From Desulfuribacillus alkaliarsenatis (GTDB lineage Bacteria > Bacillota > Bacilli > Desulfuribacillales > Desulfuribacillaceae), in the NCBI RefSeq assembly GCF_001730225.1, contig NZ_MIJE01000035.1:1-64000 (forward strand): a DNA stretch of 64,000 nt, read 5' to 3'. Each line of letters begins with the position of its first letter. Within the stretch, counting starts at the first letter, position 1. Below, in pieces: positions 52,810-61,557 of this stretch. A program made the position numbers and the translations under genes. The notes under the pieces are model-generated. The model did no database searches and had not been told where the DNA came from. It saw only the letters and a list, made by a program, of their open reading frames with translations.

Positions 52810-53076
52810 GTGTATCAACTATTGATATTAGCAGCAGTTATGTTAGTGGGATTATTTATAATTTATACAGGTAAAAATCTATATAAACCACTTGAAATAA
52901 TAACTAAAATTTTTGTGCAGGTTGCAATAGGGGCAGTGTGCATTATCTTATTTAATACAATCGCAAGTCCGATTGACTTTAAGCTAGCTCTAAACCCTGT
53001 TACCGCAGCGATAACTGGCTATCTAGGGGTGCCAGGATTTATAGCTTTATTGGTAATAAGATTAGTAATAGCGTAA
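52810..53076 (+). CDS. bofA: Pro-sigmaK processing inhibitor BofA
   Basis: The 88-residue membrane protein has two hydrophobic segments (about residues 3-22 and 33-55) and the BofA ending: NPVTAAITGYLGVPGFIALLVI. BofA holds the SpoIVFB protease inactive in the forespore membrane until sigma-K is needed. I chose GTG 52810, eight bases after GAGGAGG; the ATG at 52789 lies ahead of that site. Its presence implies endospore formation. Confidence 0.92.
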   Translation: MYQLLILAAVMLVGLFIIYTGKNLYKPLEIITKIFVQVAIGAVCIILFNTIASPIDFKLALNPVTAAITGYLGVPGFIALLVIRLVIA

Positions 53077-53097
53077 AAAATATATATTGGCACATAA

Positions 53098-53133
53098 TAA
53101 AAATCAAGCGTTAGAAAAAAATGCTTGATTTTT
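53098..53133 (+). terminator. Terminator of bofA
   Basis: AAAAATCAAGC (53099-53109) pairs with GCTTGATTTTT (53123-53133), so the right arm ends in the T run. Confidence 0.8.
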
Positions 53134-53454
53134 AATGTTGTTAACGATATTCTGTATTATAACAAGTGCAAAAATGGAGCGTGTAATATAACACAAAAAT
53201 TTTGCATGCTTCGCTAAAAACTGTATCTACTAAAATTGGCTATCTGTACTATAAAAGCCATCCTTGATGTACTGCTGTATAGTGCTATGTAATAGTAAAA
53301 AAATGAGGCTGTGTACATAAAACAGCGATATTTAACAATAATACAAGCTGGCTGCTGTTAATATAGTTATTTTGGGCTATATAGTATAGACGGTTTTATG
53401 TTAAGATGTTCATAATGCGGCTACATGTAAATATTAACAAAGGTGTGTATTGTA
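53134..53454. other. Intergenic stretch without gene
   Basis: After the bofA terminator there is AT-rich sequence with no open frame worth reporting, no tRNA and no clear repeat. The last part contains the ribosome binding site AAGGTG for the next gene. Promoters for the oxidoreductase operon should lie here, but no consensus pair stands out. Confidence 0.5.
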
Positions 53455-54117
53455 ATGGTAAGATATATAGAAGCGTATATAGGTGAATATGCAAGTGGTA
53501 AGAGTGAGGTTGCAATTAACCGGGCGTTACAGCTAAAGGCTGGGCGGGGTGAAGTTACGCTGGTAGATTTAGATACCGTTGAGCCCTTTTATACATTAAG
53601 GCCGATAAAGAAAAGGCTAGAAGAGAAGGAACTGCGGGTAATAGCATGGGATCCACAGGAAATTATGGGATTTGGTGAAACTGGTATCCTAATGAAGCCT
53701 GAAATGCGCTGGGCTTTACAGCATGCTGGAGACATAGTGCTAGATATCGGGTATGGTGTACAAGGAGCTAAGATATTAGATACAATAGAGGGCGCAGCAG
53801 AGAATGCCGATTTAAAATTGTATTGTGTTATTAATACTGGCAGACCAATGACTAGTGATGTTAATGACATAATTACATACGTCAATAACATAGTTGGTAT
53901 AGACGGGTTAGTGAACAATAGTCATCTTGGTGACCATACTGATGTTGATTTTATACAGACAGGTAGCGATATAGTATTAGACGCAGCTAAAAAGCTAGGA
54001 CTGCCTGTAATCGCCACGACAGCAGATATTAGCTTTAAAGAACAATTAGGCTCCCATGATAAAAATAATATAGAAGTTAGATATTTAGAACGCTGGATGC
54101 CATCGGCCCTTTGGTAA
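53455..54117 (+). CDS. P-loop ATPase-like protein preceding the oxidoreductase operon
   Basis: The 220-residue protein has an N-terminal loop GEYASGKSEVAIN (residues 9-21), a Walker-A-like motif of the SIMIBI type. VTLVDLDTVEPFYTLR follows, and then DIVLDIGYGVQGAK, similar to a Walker B. It resembles MinD/CooC-type NTPases. It lies 72 bases ahead of the 2-oxoacid:ferredoxin oxidoreductase genes, so it may help assemble or regulate that enzyme. I know of no proven function. ATG 53455 is preceded by AAGGTG. Confidence 0.75.
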   Translation: MVRYIEAYIGEYASGKSEVAINRALQLKAGRGEVTLVDLDTVEPFYTLRPIKKRLEEKELRVIAWDPQEIMGFGETGILMKPEMRWALQHAGDIVLDIGYGVQGAKILDTIEGAAENADLKLYCVINTGRPMTSDVNDIITYVNNIVGIDGLVNNSHLGDHTDVDFIQTGSDIVLDAAKKLGLPVIATTADISFKEQLGSHDKNNIEVRYLERWMPSALW

Positions 54118-54189
54118 GGGTTAGATGTACCTATAAATTAAAAAGTATAAAAAATAATGTTCTAATAGTAAATAGGAGGTGTTTGTAGA

Positions 54190-55275
54190 ATGGTAGATAA
54201 GCCCATTCAAGGGGAAAAGCGCGTATTTATGACGGGTAATGAGGTTATCGCTTGGGGAGCAGTAGCTGCACAGGCAGAGGTTATGTATGGATATCCAATT
54301 ACACCGCAAAACGAGGTCATGCATTATTGGACTCGATTAGCCCCTAAGTTTGACAAAGGATTTTTACAAACAGAAGACGAATTATCCGCTGGCTTTGCAA
54401 CAATTGGTGGAGTGCTAGCGGGACGCAAATGCTTTACAGGAACTGCAGGCCCTGGTAACACGCTAATGCAGGAGCCGTTCTCAATGGCGGAAATGATGCG
54501 TATTCCGATAGTCGGAATGATTTTACAGCGTGGAGGACCATCAACTGCAACAGTTATTTATTCACAGCAGGAAGTTACACTTACAACCTTTGGTGGTAAT
54601 GGCGAAGGACACAGAATAGTTTACTCACCGTGTAATCACCAAGAGCTATTTGACTATACAATAAAATCTTTTAACACAGCATGGAAATATCGTTTCCCAA
54701 CGTTTTTACTGGCTGATGGATATCAGGCTAAGATGCGTGAGCCATTAGTAATGTACGATCCAGAGGAACGCGGTATTGAAATGGTTAAGCCAGAGGTAAC
54801 TCTAGGTAACGGTATGGAGAAAGGCTATTACAATCATGTCCGTAATACATTCAACACAGAAGAAGAGTTGTATGATATCGTAATGGACATGGAAAATGAA
54901 TTCCAACGCGTAGCTCCTGAAATCATTGAATATCAGGAATTTGATTGCGATGGAGATATGGATGTACTGATAATCGCCCATGGTGTTGTATCACGTGCTG
55001 CGCAAGCTGCTGTACAAAACCTGCGTGAAGAAGGATATAAAACAGGACATTTCCGTCCGATTACATTACGTCCGTTCCCAGTAGAGGAATTAAGGGCTAC
55101 TGCACAACGTGCGAAGAAGATACTAATTGTTGAAAGCGCAATAGGTCAATTAGGCAAGCTAATAAAAGAAGCGTTGCATGGCCTACCAGTTGTTAGTGAC
55201 ACATTGTATCGCCCAGGTGTAGGTATTACATCTGATGAAGTTGTTGAAAAAGTGAAAGCAATAGCGGATAAGTAG
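54190..55275 (+). CDS. 2-oxoacid:ferredoxin oxidoreductase, alpha subunit
   Basis: The 361-residue subunit shows the alpha-subunit landmarks: GNEVIAWGAVAAQAEVMYGYPITPQNE (in two pieces, about residues 16-42), the acidic EDELSAG loop, TGTAGPG and RGGPSTAT. These belong to the pyrimidine-binding side of a thiamine-diphosphate enzyme of the Kor/Vor/Por type. It oxidises a 2-oxoacid to acyl-CoA with reduction of ferredoxin; whether 2-oxoglutarate or a branched-chain acid is used cannot be told. AGGAGGTG precedes the ATG. It is followed by the beta, gamma and delta genes. Confidence 0.92.
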   Translation: MVDKPIQGEKRVFMTGNEVIAWGAVAAQAEVMYGYPITPQNEVMHYWTRLAPKFDKGFLQTEDELSAGFATIGGVLAGRKCFTGTAGPGNTLMQEPFSMAEMMRIPIVGMILQRGGPSTATVIYSQQEVTLTTFGGNGEGHRIVYSPCNHQELFDYTIKSFNTAWKYRFPTFLLADGYQAKMREPLVMYDPEERGIEMVKPEVTLGNGMEKGYYNHVRNTFNTEEELYDIVMDMENEFQRVAPEIIEYQEFDCDGDMDVLIIAHGVVSRAAQAAVQNLREEGYKTGHFRPITLRPFPVEELRATAQRAKKILIVESAIGQLGKLIKEALHGLPVVSDTLYRPGVGITSDEVVEKVKAIADK

Positions 55276-55290
55276 GAGGGAGGTTACCTG

Positions 55291-56052
55291 ATGAGTGTAG
55301 AAGAAAAAAGTTTACCACCGAAGTTACCTAAGTCTTATAATTTAGAATCAAAACCACATAAGTTCTGTCCTGGCTGTGGACACGGTAGCGTGCTACGTGC
55401 GATAGCAGAATCTATAGATGAGTTAGGAATTCAAGATCGAGTTGTATATGGCTGTGATATCGGATGTTCATTATTATCTTGGGACTTCTTGTCAGTTGAT
55501 ACTGTGCAAGCCCACCATGGAAGAACAACACCAGTTATCACTGGTGCAAAAAGAGCCAATCCAAATATTGTTGGAATTGCGTACATGGGTGATGGCGGAG
55601 GCTACGCCATTGGTTCGCAGCATTTAGTTAATGCAGCAAATCGTAATGAGAAAATCACATTGTTCTTAGTTAACAACTCTAACTATGGTATGACAGGAGG
55701 ACAAATGGCTCCTACTACCTTACCTGGTCAAAAAACAGAAACATCCCCTTATGGTAGAGATGTAGAAGATACTGGTAAGCCGTTCCTAGGACCTGAGATG
55801 GTTGCGGCAGTAACTGGTGATGGTGCATATGTGGCACGTGCTTCCACGTCGAACTATATTCAAATGAAGAAATTCATCAAAAGAGCATTGGAAAATCAGC
55901 TTGAAGGCAAAGGCTTCTCATTTGTTGAAATATTAGCAGGTTGCCCAACAAACTGGCGCACAGATGCAAAGGATACATGGGCACGTATCGAGAACGATAT
56001 GGCAAATTTCTTTAAAGTTGGCGAAATTAAAGTGCCAGGTAAGGAGGTATAA
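55291..56052 (+). CDS. 2-oxoacid:ferredoxin oxidoreductase, beta subunit (TPP-binding)
   Basis: The 253-residue subunit carries CPGCGHG (about residues 24-30), GCDIGCS and the thiamine-diphosphate motif GDGGGYAIG to NNSNYGMTGGQ. It provides the TPP and a Cys-rich cluster site. AGGAGGGAGG lies ahead of the ATG. The CPGCGHG form is typical of the Kor/Vor group. Confidence 0.93.
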   Translation: MSVEEKSLPPKLPKSYNLESKPHKFCPGCGHGSVLRAIAESIDELGIQDRVVYGCDIGCSLLSWDFLSVDTVQAHHGRTTPVITGAKRANPNIVGIAYMGDGGGYAIGSQHLVNAANRNEKITLFLVNNSNYGMTGGQMAPTTLPGQKTETSPYGRDVEDTGKPFLGPEMVAAVTGDGAYVARASTSNYIQMKKFIKRALENQLEGKGFSFVEILAGCPTNWRTDAKDTWARIENDMANFFKVGEIKVPGKEV

Positions 56053-56054
56053 TT

Positions 56055-56615
56055 GTGACCACAAAAATTGCATTAGCAGGAGAAGGTGGACAGGGCGTCC
56101 AGTCCGTTGCTGAAATTTTAGCGGAAGCTGCAAATCAAGAAGGTCGTGAAGCAATCTATATTCCTAACTTTGGCGTTGAACAACGTGGTGGAGTATCCAT
56201 TGCCTTTGTACAAATTTCAGATGAAACAATCGGTTCCCCTAAATTCAAAACTGCAGATATCGTAATAGCTTTAAGTGGACGTTCAATTCCGCGTACCGCT
56301 CAATACGTAGATGGCAATACAGTGTTTGTATACGATGCTGCAATTAAGGAACATTTAGACGCACTTCCTAAACACGCTAAAAAGGTACTGAGCATACCAG
56401 CGTTAGAGGTAGCAAAAAATGAATTGAACCCGCGTGTATTTAACGTTATTATACTGGGTGCTGTTATTGCGGCGACAAATGTAATTACTATAGATCAAGC
56501 AAAAGCAGCTATTGAAGCCAAATTAGGTCATAAATTTGCGCAAAAACCTGAATTGCGCGACCTGAACTATCGTGCTCTTGAACGTGGCGCTGAGCTTGTT
56601 CAAGAAGCAGAATAG
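56055..56615 (+). CDS. 2-oxoacid:ferredoxin oxidoreductase, gamma subunit
   Basis: The 186-residue protein has the gamma-subunit start GEGGQGVQSVAEILAEA (residues 8-24), NFGVEQRGG and the later NVIILGAVIA strand. The gamma subunit binds coenzyme A. It starts with GTG two bases after the beta stop, with AGGAGGT inside the preceding gene, so translation is coupled. Confidence 0.93.
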   Translation: MTTKIALAGEGGQGVQSVAEILAEAANQEGREAIYIPNFGVEQRGGVSIAFVQISDETIGSPKFKTADIVIALSGRSIPRTAQYVDGNTVFVYDAAIKEHLDALPKHAKKVLSIPALEVAKNELNPRVFNVIILGAVIAATNVITIDQAKAAIEAKLGHKFAQKPELRDLNYRALERGAELVQEAE

Positions 56616-56629
56616 GAGTGATGAAGCAG

Positions 56630-56896
56630 ATGAAATTCGAAGGTATCACACTTACAGGGCAAAAAGGTAACTTCACAATATACCCTGATTTATGTAAAGG
56701 GTGCGGCTTATGTATCCAGAAGTGCCCAGTAAACATAATTGTTTGGTCTAAGGATAAACTAGGTATATATGGAACGCCGATTGTTGAGACGAACGATCAA
56801 GACAAATGTATTGCCTGTTTCCGTTGTGAGATGGCTTGTCCAGATATAGCTATCCGCATTGATAAGGTTGGTAAGAAGTCGGAAGCAACTAAGTAA
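56630..56896 (+). CDS. 2-oxoacid:ferredoxin oxidoreductase, delta subunit (2[4Fe-4S])
   Basis: The small ferredoxin-like subunit has two cluster motifs: CKGCGLCIQKC and CIACFRCEMAC, each followed by P. It transfers electrons from the TPP site to ferredoxin. ATG 56630 gives 88 residues and lies 11 bases after GGAG; ATG 56621 is too close to that site and GTG 56618 overlaps it. A repeat array begins directly at the stop. Confidence 0.9.
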   Translation: MKFEGITLTGQKGNFTIYPDLCKGCGLCIQKCPVNIIVWSKDKLGIYGTPIVETNDQDKCIACFRCEMACPDIAIRIDKVGKKSEATK

Positions 56897-56957
56897 ATTT
56901 GCAGCATAACGATTTGTAGTATAAATAATTGTAGTATAAAGATTTGCAAGTATAAGG
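56897..56957 (+). repeat. Four degenerate tandem copies of a 15-bp unit
   Basis: Units at 56897-56911, 56912-56926, 56927-56941 and 56942-56957 follow ATTTGTAGTATAAAG with one to four differences each. They fill the gap between the delta-subunit gene and its terminator. Confidence 0.7.
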
Positions 56958-56965
56958 TATGTACA

Positions 56966-56996
56966 AAAAAAGGAGTAGCCAGCTACTCCTTTTTTC
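56966..56996 (+). terminator. Strong rho-independent terminator of the oxidoreductase operon
   Basis: AAAAGGAGTAG pairs with CTACTCCTTTT around CCAG, with a T run of six. The stem is perfect. It also serves the minus-strand gene 57051-57614 from the other side. Confidence 0.85.
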
Positions 56997-57050
56997 ATGC
57001 TCATTATTATGTATGTACGTGTTATTATTCGAACTAAATTTAAGCTAATA

Positions 57051-57614
57051 TTAAACTTTATAAACATTAAACCCATGGTTAGATGAGCGGATGGTAACAG
57101 CATGGTGCATTCCGCGAATTTGCCAGAGCCAATAGCTATCGATAGCTGATAAAGATATATTTATTACTAATAGCGCTGATAGGAAGTACCAAAAGGTTGG
57201 CAACAAAACCATTAACATTGCGAACATGCCTGTGCCCAATATTAAGGGCGTAGATAATATAAAAATATAGTTCCTTTTAATAACCATTTTTTCAGAGTGC
57301 CACTTAGGTGTAGGCAGGCCGATAGTAGGTATGATTTGAAGACCTGGGACAATTCCTAAGCTGAAGTAAGCAATACCATGTAACACTTGGTGCAGAATAG
57401 GGGCTAGAAAAGCACCAGCTAAAAATTGCACTAAAATAAATTCAATACTTAATGTAGGCACTGAGTAAAAAGTATATAATTGTGAAAGTAATAAGCTGAT
57501 TAATATAACGAATAGTAAAAAAGATAGGCGCATAAAAAGTTTAATTCTTGCCGTAATTTTACTGTTAAAAATAAGCTTATAGTGGTAATATGTAGAATCA
57601 TCAAAGTTTTTCAT
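57051..57614 (-). CDS. DUF3267-like membrane protein
   Basis: The 187-residue protein has about four membrane helices and the DUF3267 organisation, with LHQVLHGIAYF (about residue 76) where family members carry HExxH-like zinc-protease residues. Here the Glu is Gln (HQVLH), so peptidase activity is doubtful. LP-PKWH and a later segment near SAIDSYWLW fit the family. ATG 57614 is preceded by GGGTG at nine bases; the open frame goes on to 57665 without a site. Confidence 0.7.
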   Translation of the reverse strand: MKNFDDSTYYHYKLIFNSKITARIKLFMRLSFLLFVILISLLLSQLYTFYSVPTLSIEFILVQFLAGAFLAPILHQVLHGIAYFSLGIVPGLQIIPTIGLPTPKWHSEKMVIKRNYIFILSTPLILGTGMFAMLMVLLPTFWYFLSALLVINISLSAIDSYWLWQIRGMHHAVTIRSSNHGFNVYKV

Positions 57615-57696
57615 GTATAGCATCACCCTAATGAAATTATAACTACAGAAGTTCGGTATTACCATAAGACAAAAGGTACAAATGGAGGGAATTTAC

Positions 57697-58455
57697 ATGA
57701 ATCCTATATATAAAGCATGGAATGTAGTTGAAATAGAAGAGCCAGAGCAATGGCACGCTAAAAAGAAACAGGTCTGGGACAAGCCGGTAATCTGTTACGT
57801 TGATGGGCTTGACGCAAAGGTTGTAACGGTATTCAAAAAAAACACAAAGGATTTCCCTGAAGCAAAAGCAGAAGAAGCGCTTTGGGATATCTTTGCTGAA
57901 CCGTGTTTGTACTTATCTAATGAGGATTTTGGTCATTTTATACACTCATGGGAAAAGTTTATTGATCTGCAGAAAGAATTTTGGTTTCAGATAGCTACAG
58001 AAAATAAACAAAAAATAAACGTATCCTTAATGCGCAAAGCCTTTATTACAATTGGATCTTACAAGCTGCTACAGCTAAATAATTCTAGTAAAAAAACGTA
58101 TATAAGCGAACAAAAATTAACAGCATTGATGTCGTTATTGGCAGAAATTTATGATGATGTTAACGGGAAAAAGTTAACAATCTGGGGTACAGATGAGCAG
58201 TTAATAGAAAAATTACAAGAAAAAGGCGTGCAGGTGCAGGCTATAGCAATAGATACGAATAATAAGCGATCACAGTTAATTAATAGCGTAGAGGATGCTG
58301 ATGGGCTAATAATTTTAAACGATTGCGATAAGGTTAGAGGTATATCAATGCAGCCTGTCCTAGAGCGTATGAACGAAAAGGTTATTATTGATACCTGTTA
58401 TATATATGAATTAGCTGAAATTGAGAAACTAGGTGCGAGGTTAGTGTATTGCTAA
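57697..58455 (+). CDS. Uncharacterised protein with UDP-glucose-dehydrogenase-C-like domain
   Basis: I do not recognise the N-terminal 150 residues. The C-terminal 90 residues (about 160-252) read KLTIWGTDEQLIEKLQEKG, then VEDADGLIILNDCDKVRG and VIIDTCYIYELAEIEKLGAR. This resembles the C-terminal nucleotide-binding domain of UDP-glucose/GDP-mannose dehydrogenases. The central and N-terminal catalytic parts of such enzymes are missing. ATG 57697 is preceded by GGAGGG. The stop overlaps the start of the decarboxylase gene, so the two are translationally coupled. Confidence 0.6.
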   Translation: MNPIYKAWNVVEIEEPEQWHAKKKQVWDKPVICYVDGLDAKVVTVFKKNTKDFPEAKAEEALWDIFAEPCLYLSNEDFGHFIHSWEKFIDLQKEFWFQIATENKQKINVSLMRKAFITIGSYKLLQLNNSSKKTYISEQKLTALMSLLAEIYDDVNGKKLTIWGTDEQLIEKLQEKGVQVQAIAIDTNNKRSQLINSVEDADGLIILNDCDKVRGISMQPVLERMNEKVIIDTCYIYELAEIEKLGARLVYC

Positions 58456-59948
58456 ATCAACAAAGTCGACCACTATACGAACATTTAAGGAAGCATACTG
58501 ATGAACAAACAGTCAGATACCATATTCCTGGACATGCTGGTGGGGCTATGTATGAACTTGCGAGCTGGCAAGAAATTGCTAAGTGGGACGTTACCGAGAT
58601 TTATGGTATGGATGACTTACACTCCCCTAATTCAGTCATTAAAGAAGCTCAACAGCTAGCTGCGAAAGCTTATGATGCTGGGAAATCATACTTTTTAGTC
58701 AACGGCACAAGTAGTGGGCTGCTAGCGAGTATCCACGGGTTGTTCAGGCGGGGAGATACTGTGCTTGTTCAACGTAATGCTCACAAATCTATATATAATG
58801 CATTAATGCTATTAGGATTAGAGCCGCAGTATTTAATGCCAGAGCCAATTGAGCCAGAGACAATAGCGAGCGTGGTAACACCTAGCATACTTAAAACAGC
58901 CCTTGATAGATACCCAGAAGCAAAGGGTGTAATTATAACCAGTCCGACCTTTTACGGTCATGCGGCAGAAGTAGCATCGCTATCTAAGCTTTGTCACGAA
59001 TGTAATAAATTGCTTATCGTAGATGAAGCACATGGAGCTCACTATAACTTCCATCCACAGCTCAAGCCTTATTCGGCCCTGCGCAGTGGAGCTGATATTG
59101 TCGTACAGAGCTTCCACAAAACACTCCCAGCGCTGACCATGGGCTCTATACTGCATGTTAATACCAGAGCGCTTGGCAAGATAGATATGGAACGTCTTGA
59201 CTATTATATTAGCGTCTTTCAAACGACAAGTCCTTCTTATGTTGTGATGGCGTCCTTGGATTTTGCAAGGCATTGGGGAGTGCATGCAGGTGAAGCTGCT
59301 ATAGATAAAGCTATTACAAGAAAACAACAGCTGTGTAAGCAGCTTCAGCAAATAGGCATTGTACCGTGGGACTCTCATTGGGAGCAGTCGGGGCTAGCTA
59401 TTGATCCATTGAAATTAACAATACCTACTAATAATATAAATGGAAAAATGCTGGAACAAATATTGGCGAGTGAGCAAATATACATCGAGCTAGTAAGCGC
59501 AGACCATATTTTATTGCTACTAGGTTTAGGAATGGAACAGGCAGCAGATGAGCGCTTGCTTAATGCACTTATTAAGCTAATCGACAGTTCGAGGGCAGAC
59601 AATCCAAAGTTAAACAATCCAAAGGCAAACAATTCAAAGATATGCACAACAGACTATCCTCAGCTACCACAACAGTCACCTATTGTTGCTGTGCCCTTTT
59701 CCCGTATTTCCCAGGAAATATATCAGGAATCGACACACAGGGTGCTGTTAGAGCAGTGCATAGGAAATGTAATAGCGGAATTTGTAATTCCCTATCCACC
59801 AGGTATTCCCCTGCTGTGCCCAGGAGAGCAGATTACGAAAGAACATATAGACTATATTTACAAGGCAAAGAAAGCTGACATTCATTTTCAAGGGGTAACG
59901 GATACTACACTTAATAGCCTAAAATGCTATTTGAAGGAGTTGCTATAG
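58449..59948 (+). CDS. Orn/Lys/Arg decarboxylase family PLP enzyme (YaaO-like)
   Basis: This 499-residue group III decarboxylase has an early PGHAGG (about residue 25), the PLP-phosphate GTSSG segment (about 90), DEAHGAHYNFHP (about 194) and the PLP-lysine motif SFHKTLPALT (Lys224). A C-terminal domain with PYPPGIPLLCPGE follows. It probably decarboxylates arginine, lysine or ornithine to a polyamine. YaaO holds this place before tmk in Bacillus subtilis. The TTG start overlaps the previous gene by seven bases, with GAGG upstream. A short Asn-Pro-Lys repeat near residue 385 is odd. Confidence 0.88.
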   Translation: MLNQQSRPLYEHLRKHTDEQTVRYHIPGHAGGAMYELASWQEIAKWDVTEIYGMDDLHSPNSVIKEAQQLAAKAYDAGKSYFLVNGTSSGLLASIHGLFRRGDTVLVQRNAHKSIYNALMLLGLEPQYLMPEPIEPETIASVVTPSILKTALDRYPEAKGVIITSPTFYGHAAEVASLSKLCHECNKLLIVDEAHGAHYNFHPQLKPYSALRSGADIVVQSFHKTLPALTMGSILHVNTRALGKIDMERLDYYISVFQTTSPSYVVMASLDFARHWGVHAGEAAIDKAITRKQQLCKQLQQIGIVPWDSHWEQSGLAIDPLKLTIPTNNINGKMLEQILASEQIYIELVSADHILLLLGLGMEQAADERLLNALIKLIDSSRADNPKLNNPKANNSKICTTDYPQLPQQSPIVAVPFSRISQEIYQESTHRVLLEQCIGNVIAEFVIPYPPGIPLLCPGEQITKEHIDYIYKAKKADIHFQGVTDTTLNSLKCYLKELL

Positions 59949-59950
59949 AA

Positions 59951-60607
59951 ATGTCTAAGGGACTTTTTATTACTTTTGAAGGCACAGAAGGTGGAGGAAA
60001 ATCCACACAGGTAAAGTTGTTTGTAGAGAAGTTGACAGCAGAAGGCTATAATGTAGTCCAAACACGGGAGCCTGGTGGAACACTGATAAGTGAAAAAATA
60101 AGGGCTATATTATTAGACCCAGAAAACAATCTGATGGATGGCATGACAGAAATGCTACTCTATGCAGCTTCTCGCGCTCAGCATGCGGTAGAGGTGATTA
60201 AGCCAGCACTAGAGCAAGGGAAAATTGTAGTATGCGATAGATTTATAGATGCAAGCATAGCTTATCAGGGTTATGGAATGGGGTTGTCTATTGAAAAGAT
60301 TTTACTTGTAAACTCCCTAGCTACTGGAGAGCTTGTGCCAAATAGGACTTATATGCTGGATTTGCCAGTGGAAATTGGAATGCAGCGTATCGCTGAAAAA
60401 CGCGGTCATAACGAAGATTTAAGAGCCATCGGCTTAGATAGAATTGAAAGCAAAGCGATTGAATATCATCGTAAAGTGCGAAGCGGTTTTTTGCAAATTG
60501 CTAATACTCAGCCAGAAAGAGTTACACTAATAGATGCGACACAGGACATAGGTGCTATTGAACAGGATATTTGGAAAGACTTCTTGCAAATGGAGAATTC
60601 GCTATGA
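59951..60607 (+). CDS. tmk: Thymidylate kinase
   Basis: The P-loop is FEGTEGGGKST (about residues 8-18), the substrate-binding DRFIDASIAYQG segment is at about 93, and REPGG is at about 37. It phosphorylates dTMP to dTDP. ATG 59951 is preceded by AAGGAG; the in-frame start at 59924 lies inside the decarboxylase gene. In this window it directly precedes holB, with an overlap of four bases. Confidence 0.95.
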   Translation: MSKGLFITFEGTEGGGKSTQVKLFVEKLTAEGYNVVQTREPGGTLISEKIRAILLDPENNLMDGMTEMLLYAASRAQHAVEVIKPALEQGKIVVCDRFIDASIAYQGYGMGLSIEKILLVNSLATGELVPNRTYMLDLPVEIGMQRIAEKRGHNEDLRAIGLDRIESKAIEYHRKVRSGFLQIANTQPERVTLIDATQDIGAIEQDIWKDFLQMENSL

Positions 60608-61557
60608 AGGTTTTGCAGCGAATAATAGAGAGTCAAAAAATACAGCACGCCTACCTGTTTGCAGGCCCACATGGCTCTGAGAAAGATAAAGCAGCGTTAT
60701 ATTTTGCAAAAACCCTACTTTGTGCAAATAAAAAACCAGGCGGCTGCCTGGAATGCATTGAGTGTCAGCGCATAGATAATGATAATCAGCCATCTTTACT
60801 GACGATAAGGCCAGATGGGGCTACAATCAAAATTCAACAGATTAAAGAATTACAGAAGGTCATTTCATATAAAGGCATTACAGGACTTTATCAAGTTTAT
60901 ATCATTGAAGAAGCAGATAAAATGACAGTGGAAGCAGCAAATAGTTTGTTGAAATTCTTAGAAGAACCTACTGGTAATACAGTAGCGATTCTATTGTCAG
61001 AGCAGCCAGAGCGACTATTACCAACGATAATATCTAGGTGCCAGCTTGTGAAATTTTCATCACCAAGTGAATTGATAATAGAACAGGAATTAGCGTCAAG
61101 CGGGCTAGAGCCGAAATTAGCAAAAGTGGCTAGTCGCATTTGGCAGGATGCTAATCATATTGTACAAATGGCTGAATCGGAAAAGTTTGCAACTATTCAA
61201 AAAATAGTGGTACAATTAACGGAAGATTTATTGAAAGATAAGCATCAGTACATGTTGTTGTTGGAAACGGAATGGTTTTCCAAGAAGCCTTCTATGTCTG
61301 ATACAGAATATCTAGTTGATTATATGTTATATTGGTTCCGCGATCTATTATTAATGGAGCTGGGGCTGGAGTCGAAATCAATATTTCCTGCAGAAGATTT
61401 AAAGCCATATCGTTATCGATTCTCTGTGGATATACTAGAAAAATGGATTTCTGATATAATGAAGCTAAAGGTGAATTTGCGCTATAATATTAATATACAG
61501 CTCGCCTTAGAAGCGATGCTATTAAGGATGCAGGAGGAATTAATGTGCACTGGGTAG
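60604..61557 (+). CDS. holB: DNA polymerase III delta-prime subunit
   Basis: The 317-residue clamp-loader subunit starts QRIIESQKIQHAYLFAGPHG. Its P-loop region reads GPHGSEKDKAA, which departs from GxxGxGK[ST] as expected for the inactive delta-prime. The zinc-type Cys cluster CANKKPGGCLECIEC and VYIIEEADKMT follow. The ATG overlaps the tmk stop (ATGA) and the gene runs into ricT, so the block is translated as one unit. Confidence 0.92.
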   Translation: MKVLQRIIESQKIQHAYLFAGPHGSEKDKAALYFAKTLLCANKKPGGCLECIECQRIDNDNQPSLLTIRPDGATIKIQQIKELQKVISYKGITGLYQVYIIEEADKMTVEAANSLLKFLEEPTGNTVAILLSEQPERLLPTIISRCQLVKFSSPSELIIEQELASSGLEPKLAKVASRIWQDANHIVQMAESEKFATIQKIVVQLTEDLLKDKHQYMLLLETEWFSKKPSMSDTEYLVDYMLYWFRDLLLMELGLESKSIFPAEDLKPYRYRFSVDILEKWISDIMKLKVNLRYNINIQLALEAMLLRMQEELMCTG

